Shown: piece by piece, positions 1-6,871 of the stretch
Position numbering within the stretch: position 1 is the stretch's first letter
Layout of the letters: the number at the start of each line of letters is the position of its first letter
NCBI GenBank assembly: GCA_002424575.1
Contig: DIKN01000121.1
Span: 1 to 9,389, forward strand
Reading direction: 5' to 3'
Length of the DNA: 9,389 nucleotides
Origin: Acholeplasmataceae bacterium UBA5617
GTDB taxonomy: Bacteria > Bacillota_I > Bacilli_A > Acholeplasmatales > Acholeplasmataceae
Notes under the pieces: model-generated
The model's database searches: none
The model's input: the letters and a program-made list of their open reading frames with translations, nothing else
Told to the model about the DNA's origin: nothing
Translations under genes and position numbers: made by a program

Positions 1-795
1 AAGGCCTATGCGCTCACTTACCCCAACAATACAGTCTTATTGGTCGACACATATAATACATTGAAACAAGGGATTCCCAATGCGATCCGTATTCATAAAG
101 AAGTCTTAGTGCCGATGGGATACCGTTTAAAAGGCATTCGTTTGGATTCAGGAGACTTAACCTATCTGACCAAAGAAGCACGAAAGATGTTTGATAGTGT
201 GGGTTTAAACGATGTTAAAATCACCGTATCCAATTCACTTGACGAATACCTCATCAAGGAATTGATTATACAAGGCGCACAAATTGATGCCTTTGGTGTC
301 GGTGAACGTTTGGTCACCGCAAGAAGTGAAGCTGTTTTCGGTGGTGTCTTTAAACTCGCTGCTGTCGAAGAAAACAACATCCTTATCCCCAAAATTAAAA
401 TTTCTGAAAATGTCCAAAAGACGACAACACCTGGCTTTAAGCAAGTCTATCGTTTCTATGATGACATGGGGATGGCTGAAGCCGACGTGATCACACTTTT
501 TGATGAAGTGATCAACCCAAAAGAGCCTTATCATCTGTTTGACCCTAATTTTCCTTGGAAGTCAAAGATGATTGAAAACTTTCAAGTTGTTCCCTTATTA
601 AAGCCCATTTTTCAAGCGGGAAAGAAAGTCTATCAAGAACCCACTCTAGAAGAGATCAGACGCTATGCAAAACAAGAACATAGTCGATTATGGCCAGAAG
701 TTCTACGTTTAGAAAATCCACATGACTATTATGTGGACTTATCACAAAAGCTTTGGGATTTAAAACAAGATATGATTAAAAAATATAAGAAATAA
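1..795 (+). CDS. pncB: Nicotinate phosphoribosyltransferase, C-terminal part (5' end outside window)
   Basis: The reading frame is open from base 1, so this is the last 264 residues of a longer protein; the TTG at 40 is internal. The enzyme joins nicotinate to PRPP to give nicotinate mononucleotide, the committed step of NAD salvage (Preiss-Handler route), in the cytosol. Family signatures visible are LLVDTY near residue 13, the phosphate-binding region RLDSGDL near residue 47, SNSLDE near 82, and FGVGERLVTARSEAVFGG from about 98, which is the form seen in Firmicutes-type enzymes. The C-terminal region, with EEIRRYAKQEH and a Lys-rich tail, is also typical. The stop is 14 nt before the MATE gene, so the two are probably co-transcribed. 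No frame damage is seen in the visible part. Identification is secure; the true start and full length cannot be given. Confidence 0.95.
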   Translation, partial: KAYALTYPNNTVLLVDTYNTLKQGIPNAIRIHKEVLVPMGYRLKGIRLDSGDLTYLTKEARKMFDSVGLNDVKITVSNSLDEYLIKELIIQGAQIDAFGVGERLVTARSEAVFGGVFKLAAVEENNILIPKIKISENVQKTTTPGFKQVYRFYDDMGMAEADVITLFDEVINPKEPYHLFDPNFPWKSKMIENFQVVPLLKPIFQAGKKVYQEPTLEEIRRYAKQEHSRLWPEVLRLENPHDYYVDLSQKLWDLKQDMIKKYKK

Positions 796-809
796 AAAGG
801 TGGGTTAGT

Positions 810-2219
810 TTGGCACGCCCCATTAAAAAGCAAAATTTGGAGAGAATTCTGCACCATCCATCGCTTTTAAAAGGTATTGTCATCATGGCAATACCCGTTT
901 TTTTGAATAATTTTTTGAAGAGTTTGCACGACATGGTCGATGCCATTTTTGTTGCAAGAATGGATGTTGGCAGCCAAGCGACGCTTGATGCGGCACTTGC
1001 AGCTTTAAACATTCACTGGCCCGTTTTTAATTTCTTTATGGCGCTAGCAGCTGGTTTGGGGATTGCAACGGTTGCGATGGTGAGCCAATATGTCGGTGCG
1101 GGACGTAAAGATCTAGCATCGAGTTATGCCAGTAAACTGATTACACTTGCCATCATCTTTGCCATCATCGTGATGGCCATCTTCTTTTTCACCTCTGATC
1201 AATTTTTAGGCTACAACCTTTTCGCCTACCTCATGGGTGCTCGCGGAGAAGCATTAAGCTATGCGGGTGAATATTTTAGAATTCGCAGTTATGAATTTGT
1301 ATTGGTCTTTATCTTTATCGTCTATCAGTCGATCAGACAAGCGACCGGTGAAACACTTTATCCTGTACTCTTAAACATCGGTGGAATCTTTGTCAATATT
1401 ATCTTAACGTGGCTCTTTGTCTCACAACTGAACATGGGAATCGCAGGAGCCGCTTATGCGACGTTGATTGCTCACGCAGCACCGATGCCCTTTATTCTTT
1501 ATGATTTGTTCTATTCGAAACATCATATCCGTATCTCTTTTAGAGAGATGATGATTGATAAATTGACCTTATCCGAAATGGGACGCTTTGCCGTTCCAGC
1601 ATCGGTTGGACAAGCCGTGAGTTCACTTGGTTTTGTGATCATCCAAAGTATCATCCTTCGCTACGGTGACATGGTGTCTGCTGGATTCTCGGTGGGTAAT
1701 CGTATATCGTCACTGTTGTTAAACCCTGTCGTTGCCATTTCTACGATTTCTGCAGCCTTTATTGGGTTAAATATTGGTCATGCTCAACCTGAGCGTGCAA
1801 GAAGAGCGTATGAAGTATCGAGGAACTTATCCTTTGGATTGATGGTCCTTGGGATTGCTGTAATCATTCCTTTTAGATTCCCAATCATCGAACTTATTTT
1901 GGGTACGAACGCATCAGATTCATACCGTATTGCTGGTGAATACACCTTATGGTTACTCCTCACCCAACCCTTTATGGGACTCTTTCAGAGTTATATCGGT
2001 CTATTTAATGGTAGTGGTCATTCCAATTACACGTTAAAGATGTCGATGTTACGCCTCTGGGGGATGCGTATACCTATGATATTCATCTTCATGTGGTTAT
2101 TACCACCTGACAATTACAATGGTATCTTTTGGGCGATGATGATCTCAAATGCAGTGATTTTATTTTATGGTCATTATTTGAAGAAAGGCATTAAATACGA
2201 ATTGCAGGTGAGATTATGA
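810..2219 (+). CDS. MATE-family multidrug/sodium antiporter
   Basis: This is a 469-residue integral membrane protein of the MATE (multi antimicrobial extrusion) family, which exports cationic drugs or metabolites using a sodium or proton gradient. Length and hydropathy fit 12 membrane helices in two MatE halves. Recognisable stretches are MVSQYVGAGRKDLA after helix 2, IRQATGETLYPVLLNIGG in the middle of the N-terminal half, GIAGAAYATLIAH at its end, and LNIGHAQPERARRAY as the equivalent of the first loop in the second half. The TTG start at 810 is preferred because AAAGGTGGG (796-804) lies just upstream with 5 nt spacing. The 3' end overlaps trmL by ATGA. The gene sits between NAD salvage and tRNA modification genes, which gives no clue to its substrate. 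Family is certain; the transported compound is unknown. Confidence 0.93.
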   Translation: MARPIKKQNLERILHHPSLLKGIVIMAIPVFLNNFLKSLHDMVDAIFVARMDVGSQATLDAALAALNIHWPVFNFFMALAAGLGIATVAMVSQYVGAGRKDLASSYASKLITLAIIFAIIVMAIFFFTSDQFLGYNLFAYLMGARGEALSYAGEYFRIRSYEFVLVFIFIVYQSIRQATGETLYPVLLNIGGIFVNIILTWLFVSQLNMGIAGAAYATLIAHAAPMPFILYDLFYSKHHIRISFREMMIDKLTLSEMGRFAVPASVGQAVSSLGFVIIQSIILRYGDMVSAGFSVGNRISSLLLNPVVAISTISAAFIGLNIGHAQPERARRAYEVSRNLSFGLMVLGIAVIIPFRFPIIELILGTNASDSYRIAGEYTLWLLLTQPFMGLFQSYIGLFNGSGHSNYTLKMSMLRLWGMRIPMIFIFMWLLPPDNYNGIFWAMMISNAVILFYGHYLKKGIKYELQVRL

Positions 2220-2746
2220 ACATTCATATCGTCCTTTATGAACCTGAAATCCCTCAAAACACGGGAAATATTATGCGAACATGCGTCGCATTAGGAATCA
2301 AACTTCATCTGATTGAACCGCTCGGCTTTAAAATCGATGAAGCGAGACTAAAAAGAAGTGCTTTAGATTACTATGAGCACCTCGATTACACAACCTATAA
2401 AAATTTTGAAGTTTTTCAAGAAAAGAATCCAGGCACTTACCTCTTTTTGACACGCTATGGTAAAAAGAACTATGCAGATATAAATTATCCTAAACTGCCT
2501 GAACCGCTCTATCTCATCTTTGGTAAAGAATCAACCGGTGTTGATCGAAAGCTTTTAGCCAAACATTTGGACCACTGTTACCGTATTCCAACAACCGATA
2601 AAGTGAGAAGTTTAAATTTATCCAATGCGGTAGCAATTGTCGCTTATGAAGTCTTTCGACAATTCGATTACGAAGGTCTCATCAAGGTTGAGCCTGATAC
2701 ACACAAAGGTAAAGATTTCCTAGATCAATTTTTGGAGGAAAAATGA
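2216..2746 (+). CDS. trmL: tRNA (cytidine/uridine-34 2'-O)-methyltransferase TrmL (SPOUT family)
   Basis: TrmL methylates the ribose of the wobble nucleotide of certain leucine tRNAs with S-adenosylmethionine, and members are also called YibK or CspR. The protein has 176 residues, slightly longer than the usual 150-160 because of a charged C-terminal tail. All three SPOUT trefoil-knot motifs are present: PEIPQNTGNIMR at 10-21, LIFGKESTGVD at 100-110, and IPTTDKVRSLNLSNAVAI at 124-141. The start overlaps the stop of the MATE gene (ATGA) and has AGGTGA at 2206-2211 as ribosome site, so translational coupling is likely. The stop in turn overlaps the start of the next gene in the same way. The family is very conserved, and I am confident of both the name and the start. 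Confidence 0.95.
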   Translation: MNIHIVLYEPEIPQNTGNIMRTCVALGIKLHLIEPLGFKIDEARLKRSALDYYEHLDYTTYKNFEVFQEKNPGTYLFLTRYGKKNYADINYPKLPEPLYLIFGKESTGVDRKLLAKHLDHCYRIPTTDKVRSLNLSNAVAIVAYEVFRQFDYEGLIKVEPDTHKGKDFLDQFLEEK

Positions 2747-3399
2747 AACAGACACACAAGCAAACACTCGGCGAAGAAATCGCCAATGCCATATCCCATG
2801 GCGTGATGGCGATCTTTGGTATCGTCGCACTGATCTTATTACTGATCAAAGCTGATCAAACCATCGAAATCGTTGCAGCCATTATCTTTGGTTTTGGAAT
2901 CATCAATCTTTATACCATGTCAACGATTTATCATGCCCTTTTTCATCCGACAGCCAAATCCGTTTTTCAGCGCTTTGATCACTTATCCATCTACCTCTTA
3001 ATCGGTGGAACATTCGCACCTGCATTGCTCTTGCTACCTGAACTTCAACGACCCATCTTTGGTATCTCAGGTTTAGGGTTGGGTCCTGTGCTCTTCATCA
3101 TTCAATGGATCTTGATTTTAGTTGGTGTCGTCTTTAAATCGATTTGGATTAAAAAGTTTGCTAAAGTTCATGTATTCATCTATTTAGCAATCGGTTGGAG
3201 CGCATTAATTTTTGCGCAACAACTTTTAGCCTATGAAGCTGCTGCTTTCTGGTTTGTTTTTGCTGGTGGTGTCGCCTATAGCATCGGTGTCATCTTCTAT
3301 GCGTTTCCTAAAATCAAGTATTTTCATTTTGTATGGCATATCTTTACATCGATAGGTACCGTTTTACAGTTTATCGCAATCTATGCTTATCTTTATTAA
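2743..3399 (+). CDS. trhA: Hemolysin III / TrhA family seven-helix membrane protein
   Basis: This 218-residue protein belongs to the hemolysin III/YqfA/TrhA branch of the PAQR (adiponectin-receptor-like) superfamily. It has seven hydrophobic segments. The metal-site signature is complete: S60-x3-H64 (STIYH), D79-H80 in QRFDH, and H195-x3-H199 (HFVWH). The N-terminal NAISHGVMAIFG at 15-26 is also typical. Bacterial members have been linked to membrane-lipid homeostasis, and the hemolysin label is historical and should not be taken as evidence of toxin activity. The start codon overlaps the trmL stop (ATGA) and has a strong GGAGG site at 2734-2738. It appears to be the last gene of the pncB operon, although I see no terminator hairpin between its stop and the ackA promoter. 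The enzymatic role, if any, is unknown. Confidence 0.92.
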   Translation: MKQTHKQTLGEEIANAISHGVMAIFGIVALILLLIKADQTIEIVAAIIFGFGIINLYTMSTIYHALFHPTAKSVFQRFDHLSIYLLIGGTFAPALLLLPELQRPIFGISGLGLGPVLFIIQWILILVGVVFKSIWIKKFAKVHVFIYLAIGWSALIFAQQLLAYEAAAFWFVFAGGVAYSIGVIFYAFPKIKYFHFVWHIFTSIGTVLQFIAIYAYLY

Positions 3400-3420
3400 T
3401 ATGAATATTTATTCACACTC

Positions 3421-3449
3421 TTGAAATTTGACATTTTTTCATGTAAGAT
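3421..3449 (+). promoter_or_regulatory. Predicted sigma-A-type promoter of ackA
   Basis: TTGAAA (3421-3426) and TAAGAT (3444-3449) are separated by 17 nt, a good match to vegetative -35 and -10 boxes. Transcription would start near 3456, leaving a leader of about 25 nt with AAGGAG at 3468-3473. A second -35-like TTGACA at 3428-3433 has no properly spaced -10. An inverted repeat, TGAATA-TT-TATTCA (3402-3415), lies just upstream of the -35 box and might be a binding site, but it could also be chance in AT-rich DNA. Confidence 0.6.
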
Positions 3450-3480
3450 GAGTGTGTAGATCAATATAAGGAGAAAAAAT

Positions 3481-4656
3481 ATGAAAATTTTAGCAGTTAA
3501 TGCCGGATCCTCAAGCCTTAAATTTCAACTGTTTGAAATGCCAGAAGAAAAGACAGTGGTCTCAGGAATCGTTGAACGGATCGGTTACGACAATGCAGCT
3601 GTTATTTTTAAATATGATGGACAGAAATTCACGGAAAACCATCAGATTTTAAATCATAAAGTTGCTGTTGACATGGTGATTCACGGCCTTTTATCACGTG
3701 AAATCATCACATCGTTGGATGAAATCAAAGGTGTAGGACATCGCGTGGTTCAGGGTGGCGAACTCTTCAAAGAATCAGCGATCATCGATGATTCAGTCGT
3801 CGAAAAAATAGCAAGTCTTAACGATTTAGCACCGCTTCATAACCCAGCAAATTTAACAGGCATTGGTGCCTTTAGGGAAGCACTTCCTCATGTCATTCAA
3901 GTCGCTGTCTTTGATACCACGTTCCATCAAACGATGACAGAAGATGCGTATTTATACGCAGCTCCATATGAATGGTATCAAAAATATGGCGTTAGAAAAT
4001 ATGGATTCCATGGCACATCGCATCAATATGTGTCTCAACGTACTGCTGAAATTCTTCATAATCCCAAAGCAAAGATTATCGTCTGTCACTTAGGTAACGG
4101 GGCATCGATTTGTGCCGTTGATGGTGGTAAATCAGTCGATACATCGATGGGTTTAACCCCTCTTGAAGGGATTCCAATGGGCACACGTTCTGGGAATATC
4201 GACCCTGCAGTCTTGATGCTTGTCTCTTCAAAAGAAGAAAAGACATATGGTGAAGTATTGGATGAACTTAACAAGAAGTCTGGTTACCTCGGATTATCCG
4301 GTTTCTCCAATGACTCCAGAGATATTATTGATGGCATGAACCGCGGTGATTACCGTGCAACCTTAGCGCATAAGATTCAAGTGAAGCGTATTGCAGACTA
4401 TATCGGATCCTACTATGTTTATATGGGGGGATTAGATGCGATTGCGTTTACGGCTGGTATCGGTGAAAATGCACCTGAAGTCAGACGTGATGTCATCAAA
4501 GCTATTAAAGTATTGGGCATTGAACTTGATGAAAAAGAAAATCAAAAGCGCGGAGAACACATGATTTCAACACCCAATTCCAAGGTGAAGGCATTCATTA
4601 TTCCGACCAATGAAGAAGTCATGATAGCGCGTGAAGTTGTCAGATTAGAAAAGTAA
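3481..4656 (+). CDS. ackA: Acetate kinase
   Basis: Acetate kinase interconverts acetyl phosphate plus ADP with acetate plus ATP, the ATP-yielding end of acetate fermentation, in the cytosol. The protein has 391 residues, near the family's usual 400. Key elements are all present: N7 in VNAGSSSLKFQ, R88 in GHRVVQGGE, catalytic D145 in FDTTFH, H177 in GFHGTSH, the phosphate loop CHLGNGAS at 202-209, R236 in MGTRSGNIDP, the adenosine motif TAGIGEN at 324-330, and E379 in TNEEVMIA. The start has AAGGAG at 3468-3473. It is a single-gene unit here with its own promoter and terminator. The usual partner phosphotransacetylase (pta) is not adjacent, which is common in many Firmicutes. Residue 91 is Gln where many homologues have His in VVHGG; this position varies in the family and I do not read it as a loss. 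Confidence 0.97.
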   Translation: MKILAVNAGSSSLKFQLFEMPEEKTVVSGIVERIGYDNAAVIFKYDGQKFTENHQILNHKVAVDMVIHGLLSREIITSLDEIKGVGHRVVQGGELFKESAIIDDSVVEKIASLNDLAPLHNPANLTGIGAFREALPHVIQVAVFDTTFHQTMTEDAYLYAAPYEWYQKYGVRKYGFHGTSHQYVSQRTAEILHNPKAKIIVCHLGNGASICAVDGGKSVDTSMGLTPLEGIPMGTRSGNIDPAVLMLVSSKEEKTYGEVLDELNKKSGYLGLSGFSNDSRDIIDGMNRGDYRATLAHKIQVKRIADYIGSYYVYMGGLDAIAFTAGIGENAPEVRRDVIKAIKVLGIELDEKENQKRGEHMISTPNSKVKAFIIPTNEEVMIAREVVRLEK

Positions 4657-4666
4657 ATGATCGACC

Positions 4667-4693
4667 AAGGGCAGATATGCCCTTTTTCTTTTT
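4667..4693 (+). terminator. Rho-independent terminator of ackA
   Basis: A perfect 7-bp stem, AAGGGCA (4667-4673) and TGCCCTT (4678-4684), closes a GATA loop and is followed by a T-rich run (4683-4693, broken by one C). It lies 10 nt after the ackA stop and separates ackA from the next gene. Confidence 0.85.
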
Positions 4694-4718
4694 GATGCAC
4701 AAATCCATGGTTTGACTG

Positions 4719-4727
4719 TGTTATACT
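4719..4727 (+). promoter_or_regulatory. Predicted extended -10 promoter of the rRNA methyltransferase gene
   Basis: TGtTATACT forms an extended -10 element (TG plus one base plus TATACT at 4722-4727). No good -35 box is placed 16-18 nt upstream, which the extended -10 can compensate for. The start of transcription would be near 4734, only about 10 nt before the ATG at 4744, so the leader would be very short. Confidence 0.5.
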
Positions 4728-4743
4728 GTTTTTGGGTGATACT

Positions 4744-6108
4744 ATGAATGAACATATAACCGTTGGTGAAACATTAGATCTTGAGATCAAACGCATGGGC
4801 ATCAATGGAGAAGGCATCGCATATTACAAAAAGCTGGCTATCTTTGTGGATCAAGCGATCCCCGGTGAAATGATTTCAGTCAACATCGATGAAGTTTTTG
4901 ACAATCGAGCGATCGGTCATATCGAAGATATAAAAAAACCTAGTCTTGATCGACAGACTCCTTTTTGTCCTGTTTATGACATATGTGGTGGATGCCAAAC
5001 ACAACATATCTCCTATCAGGCTATGCTTGATCACAAGCGAGATATCCTCTTAAAGAGCTTTGATCGCTATGCCGGTCTTACGATCAATCAGAAGAAGATT
5101 AAACCCACTCTAGGGGCTAAAAATCCACAAAATTACCGCAATAAAGCATCGCTACCCATTCAGTGGATTAAGGGTAAGAATCGCTTTGGCATGTATGCAA
5201 AAAACTCCAATCAGTTTATCCCGATTGAAGGATGCCCAGTCCAACATGAGGTCATCAACAGCATTTTAAGAAAAATTGTATCAATGATGGATAGCTTTGG
5301 TATTCAAGCCTATGATGCAAAAACAAAACAGGGTTATGTAAGACATATCGTTGTTAGAATCGCAGAACATACCAAAGAAGTTCAAGTCTCTTTCATTATG
5401 CTCAAAAAATCCAATCGTTTAGATGATCTAGTTAAAAAGTTGGTGGAACTCGAACCAAACATTGTATCCGTTTTTGAAGTGATGAATGAAGACATGCGAA
5501 AGATGGGCTTTTTCACCGATCAAAAGCGTTTAATCTTGGGTAAAGAAACGATAACTGAGATCCTTAACGGTCATGAGTATATCTTAAAACCAGAAGCATT
5601 CTTCCAACTTAACACAGAACAAGCCGATGTTTTTTATCAGGAGATGAGACGATTAGCCAATTTAAAACCTCATGAGATTGCGATGGATGCCTATGCAGGG
5701 ATTGCTCCTGTATCTCATTATATTCATGAACATGTTAAGAAAGTTTATGCGATTGAAATGGATGCCTCTGCGTGTGAGTCTGCGCGCTTATCATTAGAAA
5801 GAAATAATATCAAAAATGTGACAATTTTACAAAGTGATTTCAAGCGTGCTTTATCCGGATTGAAGGAAAAGAAAATCGATGTCATGTTCTTTGATCCACC
5901 ACGCGTGGGTCTTGGTGATGATACGATTGAGCTCATCTTACAGTTCAAACCCAAACGTTTGATCTATGGATCGTGTAATCCTTCCACGTTGGCGAAAGAC
6001 TTGAATGCCCTTTTAGTGCATTATGATTTGATCGAAACCGTACCGATTGACATGTTTCCTTATACATCGCTCGTTGAAAGTGTCTCTTTACTCACATTAA
6101 AGTCTTAA
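4744..6108 (+). CDS. rlmD: 23S rRNA (uracil-C5)-methyltransferase, RlmD/RumA/RlmCD family
   Basis: The protein methylates C5 of uracil in 23S rRNA with S-adenosylmethionine. Gram-positive members often serve both U747 and U1939 (RlmCD), so the exact target is not certain. The order is an N-terminal TRAM RNA-binding domain (about 1-60), a 4Fe-4S cluster motif with C75, C81, C84 and C164, a central domain, and a C-terminal Rossmann methyltransferase domain. The DPPR motif (FFDPPRVG), the catalytic cysteine C411 in YGSCNPSTL and the C-terminal VESVSLL with its conserved Glu are intact. SAM motif I is unusual, DAYAGIAP instead of roughly DxYCGIGT. I chose ATG 4744 with GGGTGA at 4734-4739; an in-frame TTG at 4732 would add four residues but has no ribosome site and lies at the predicted transcript start. 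Length is 454 residues, normal for the family. Confidence 0.9.
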   Translation: MNEHITVGETLDLEIKRMGINGEGIAYYKKLAIFVDQAIPGEMISVNIDEVFDNRAIGHIEDIKKPSLDRQTPFCPVYDICGGCQTQHISYQAMLDHKRDILLKSFDRYAGLTINQKKIKPTLGAKNPQNYRNKASLPIQWIKGKNRFGMYAKNSNQFIPIEGCPVQHEVINSILRKIVSMMDSFGIQAYDAKTKQGYVRHIVVRIAEHTKEVQVSFIMLKKSNRLDDLVKKLVELEPNIVSVFEVMNEDMRKMGFFTDQKRLILGKETITEILNGHEYILKPEAFFQLNTEQADVFYQEMRRLANLKPHEIAMDAYAGIAPVSHYIHEHVKKVYAIEMDASACESARLSLERNNIKNVTILQSDFKRALSGLKEKKIDVMFFDPPRVGLGDDTIELILQFKPKRLIYGSCNPSTLAKDLNALLVHYDLIETVPIDMFPYTSLVESVSLLTLKS

Positions 6109-6110
6109 TG

Positions 6111-6133
6111 ATGTGAAATCCTTTCTTTCACAT
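6111..6133 (+). other. Hairpin after the rRNA methyltransferase gene
   Basis: A perfect 8-bp inverted repeat, ATGTGAAA (6111-6118) and TTTCACAT (6126-6133), encloses 7 nt and begins 2 nt after the stop codon. No T run follows, so it is not a classical rho-independent terminator. It may protect the mRNA 3' end, be a weak terminator, or be an operator for the next gene. Confidence 0.4.
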
Positions 6134-6193
6134 AGATTGGTAAATGGATCCATGTTAGGATACAAGACGTATGCCACACATCGTATTCATGTT

Positions 6194-6202
6194 TGGTATA
6201 AC
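6194..6202 (+). promoter_or_regulatory. Possible extended -10 promoter before the DUF4375-like gene
   Basis: TGgTATAAC gives an extended -10 element (TATAAC at 6197-6202) 29 nt before the start codon. The expected -35 position (about 6174-6179) is a poor match, so this is a tentative call. Confidence 0.4.
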
Positions 6203-6231
6203 ATTTATCACAAGAGAAAGGGTATTAGAAC

Positions 6232-6732
6232 ATGCATGACATTTTTAAAAAAAGAGTAGTGAGAGGTTATATCGATAAACCTAACCTCAAGGATTTTGCG
6301 GATGAAGAAATCATTAACGCATCCGAAAGTTGGATTGATTTTAAGTTATCATTATTAAAAAATGAACGCAAAGCCTTGAAAAAGATGGATTTACCGCTGC
6401 AGTATATGTTTTTAACATCAGCGATTTATCAGGAAATCGTTGAGTTTGGTTATGAACATGTTTACCTAAATCTTGACCACAACATGGTCGATCAAGCTTT
6501 CAAGGGATTTCTTGACATGCGTTTACCTCTTTTTGCACAACACATGTTATTAGCGCTTGAAAAAGCAGAAAGCAATCATCAGATGATGTTGAAGTCAGAT
6601 GAAGCGAATCATAAAGGTGATCCGTTAAATCCATCATTTGCTTTATTTGATGACATCAACACCTTTTTTAGAACGCAAACTGAAACATTTGAAAAAGCAT
6701 ACATCGCGTATGCAAGAAAATATTTCTGCTAA
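6232..6732 (+). CDS. Small cytosolic protein, DUF4375/DMP19-like
   Basis: This 166-residue soluble protein has no signal peptide or membrane segment and is predicted mostly helical. Its plan recalls the DUF4375 (DMP19 C-terminal) family: a central helix pair in which an 'exE-xxx-GG-F-xxYF-N' type region is represented here by YQEIVEFGYEHVYLNLDHN (about 67-85), then a helix ending in ALEKAES (about 108-114), and a C-terminal ID/DD-x-FF plus acidic helix (FDDINTFFRTQTETFEKAY, about 139-157). The glycines of the consensus are not well kept, so this is a distant or tentative match from memory of the family. DUF4375 has no well-established biochemical activity in bacteria; members are often near immunity-type or regulatory genes, but nothing here supports such a role. 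The ribosome site is AAAGGG at 6217-6222. It appears to be transcribed alone. Confidence 0.6.
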   Translation: MHDIFKKRVVRGYIDKPNLKDFADEEIINASESWIDFKLSLLKNERKALKKMDLPLQYMFLTSAIYQEIVEFGYEHVYLNLDHNMVDQAFKGFLDMRLPLFAQHMLLALEKAESNHQMMLKSDEANHKGDPLNPSFALFDDINTFFRTQTETFEKAYIAYARKYFC

Positions 6733-6811
6733 ATACCGGATATTCAAAGTTACGTGTGTCACCATGAATCATTAGTTCAGTTGATTGATATCAAGAAAAT
6801 GGTCTCATTCA

Positions 6812-6840
6812 TTTAAAAAGTTTGAAGACATGATATCATG
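6812..6840 (+). promoter_or_regulatory. Predicted promoter with palindromic operator, upstream of lipoprotein gene
   Basis: TTTAAA (6812-6817) and an extended -10, TGaTATCAT (6831-6839), are 16 nt apart. The -10 is buried in a perfect 12-bp palindrome, CATGATATCATG (6829-6840). A second palindrome with the same core, TTGATATCAA (6785-6794), lies 45 nt upstream centre to centre. This arrangement suggests a repressor or activator dimer, but no regulator is known. Confidence 0.45.
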
Positions 6841-6871
6841 AGATTAAATCATCGCATGCAGGGGATGCTCT

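Noticed and set aside
2743..3399. Hemolysin or toxin function for the TrhA-like gene
   Set aside because: The name is historical; the family is PAQR-like, and the housekeeping operon gives no support for a virulence role.
3428..3433. Perfect TTGACA box upstream of ackA
   Set aside because: No -10 box lies 16-18 nt downstream; the TTGAAA/TAAGAT pair is correctly spaced and preferred.
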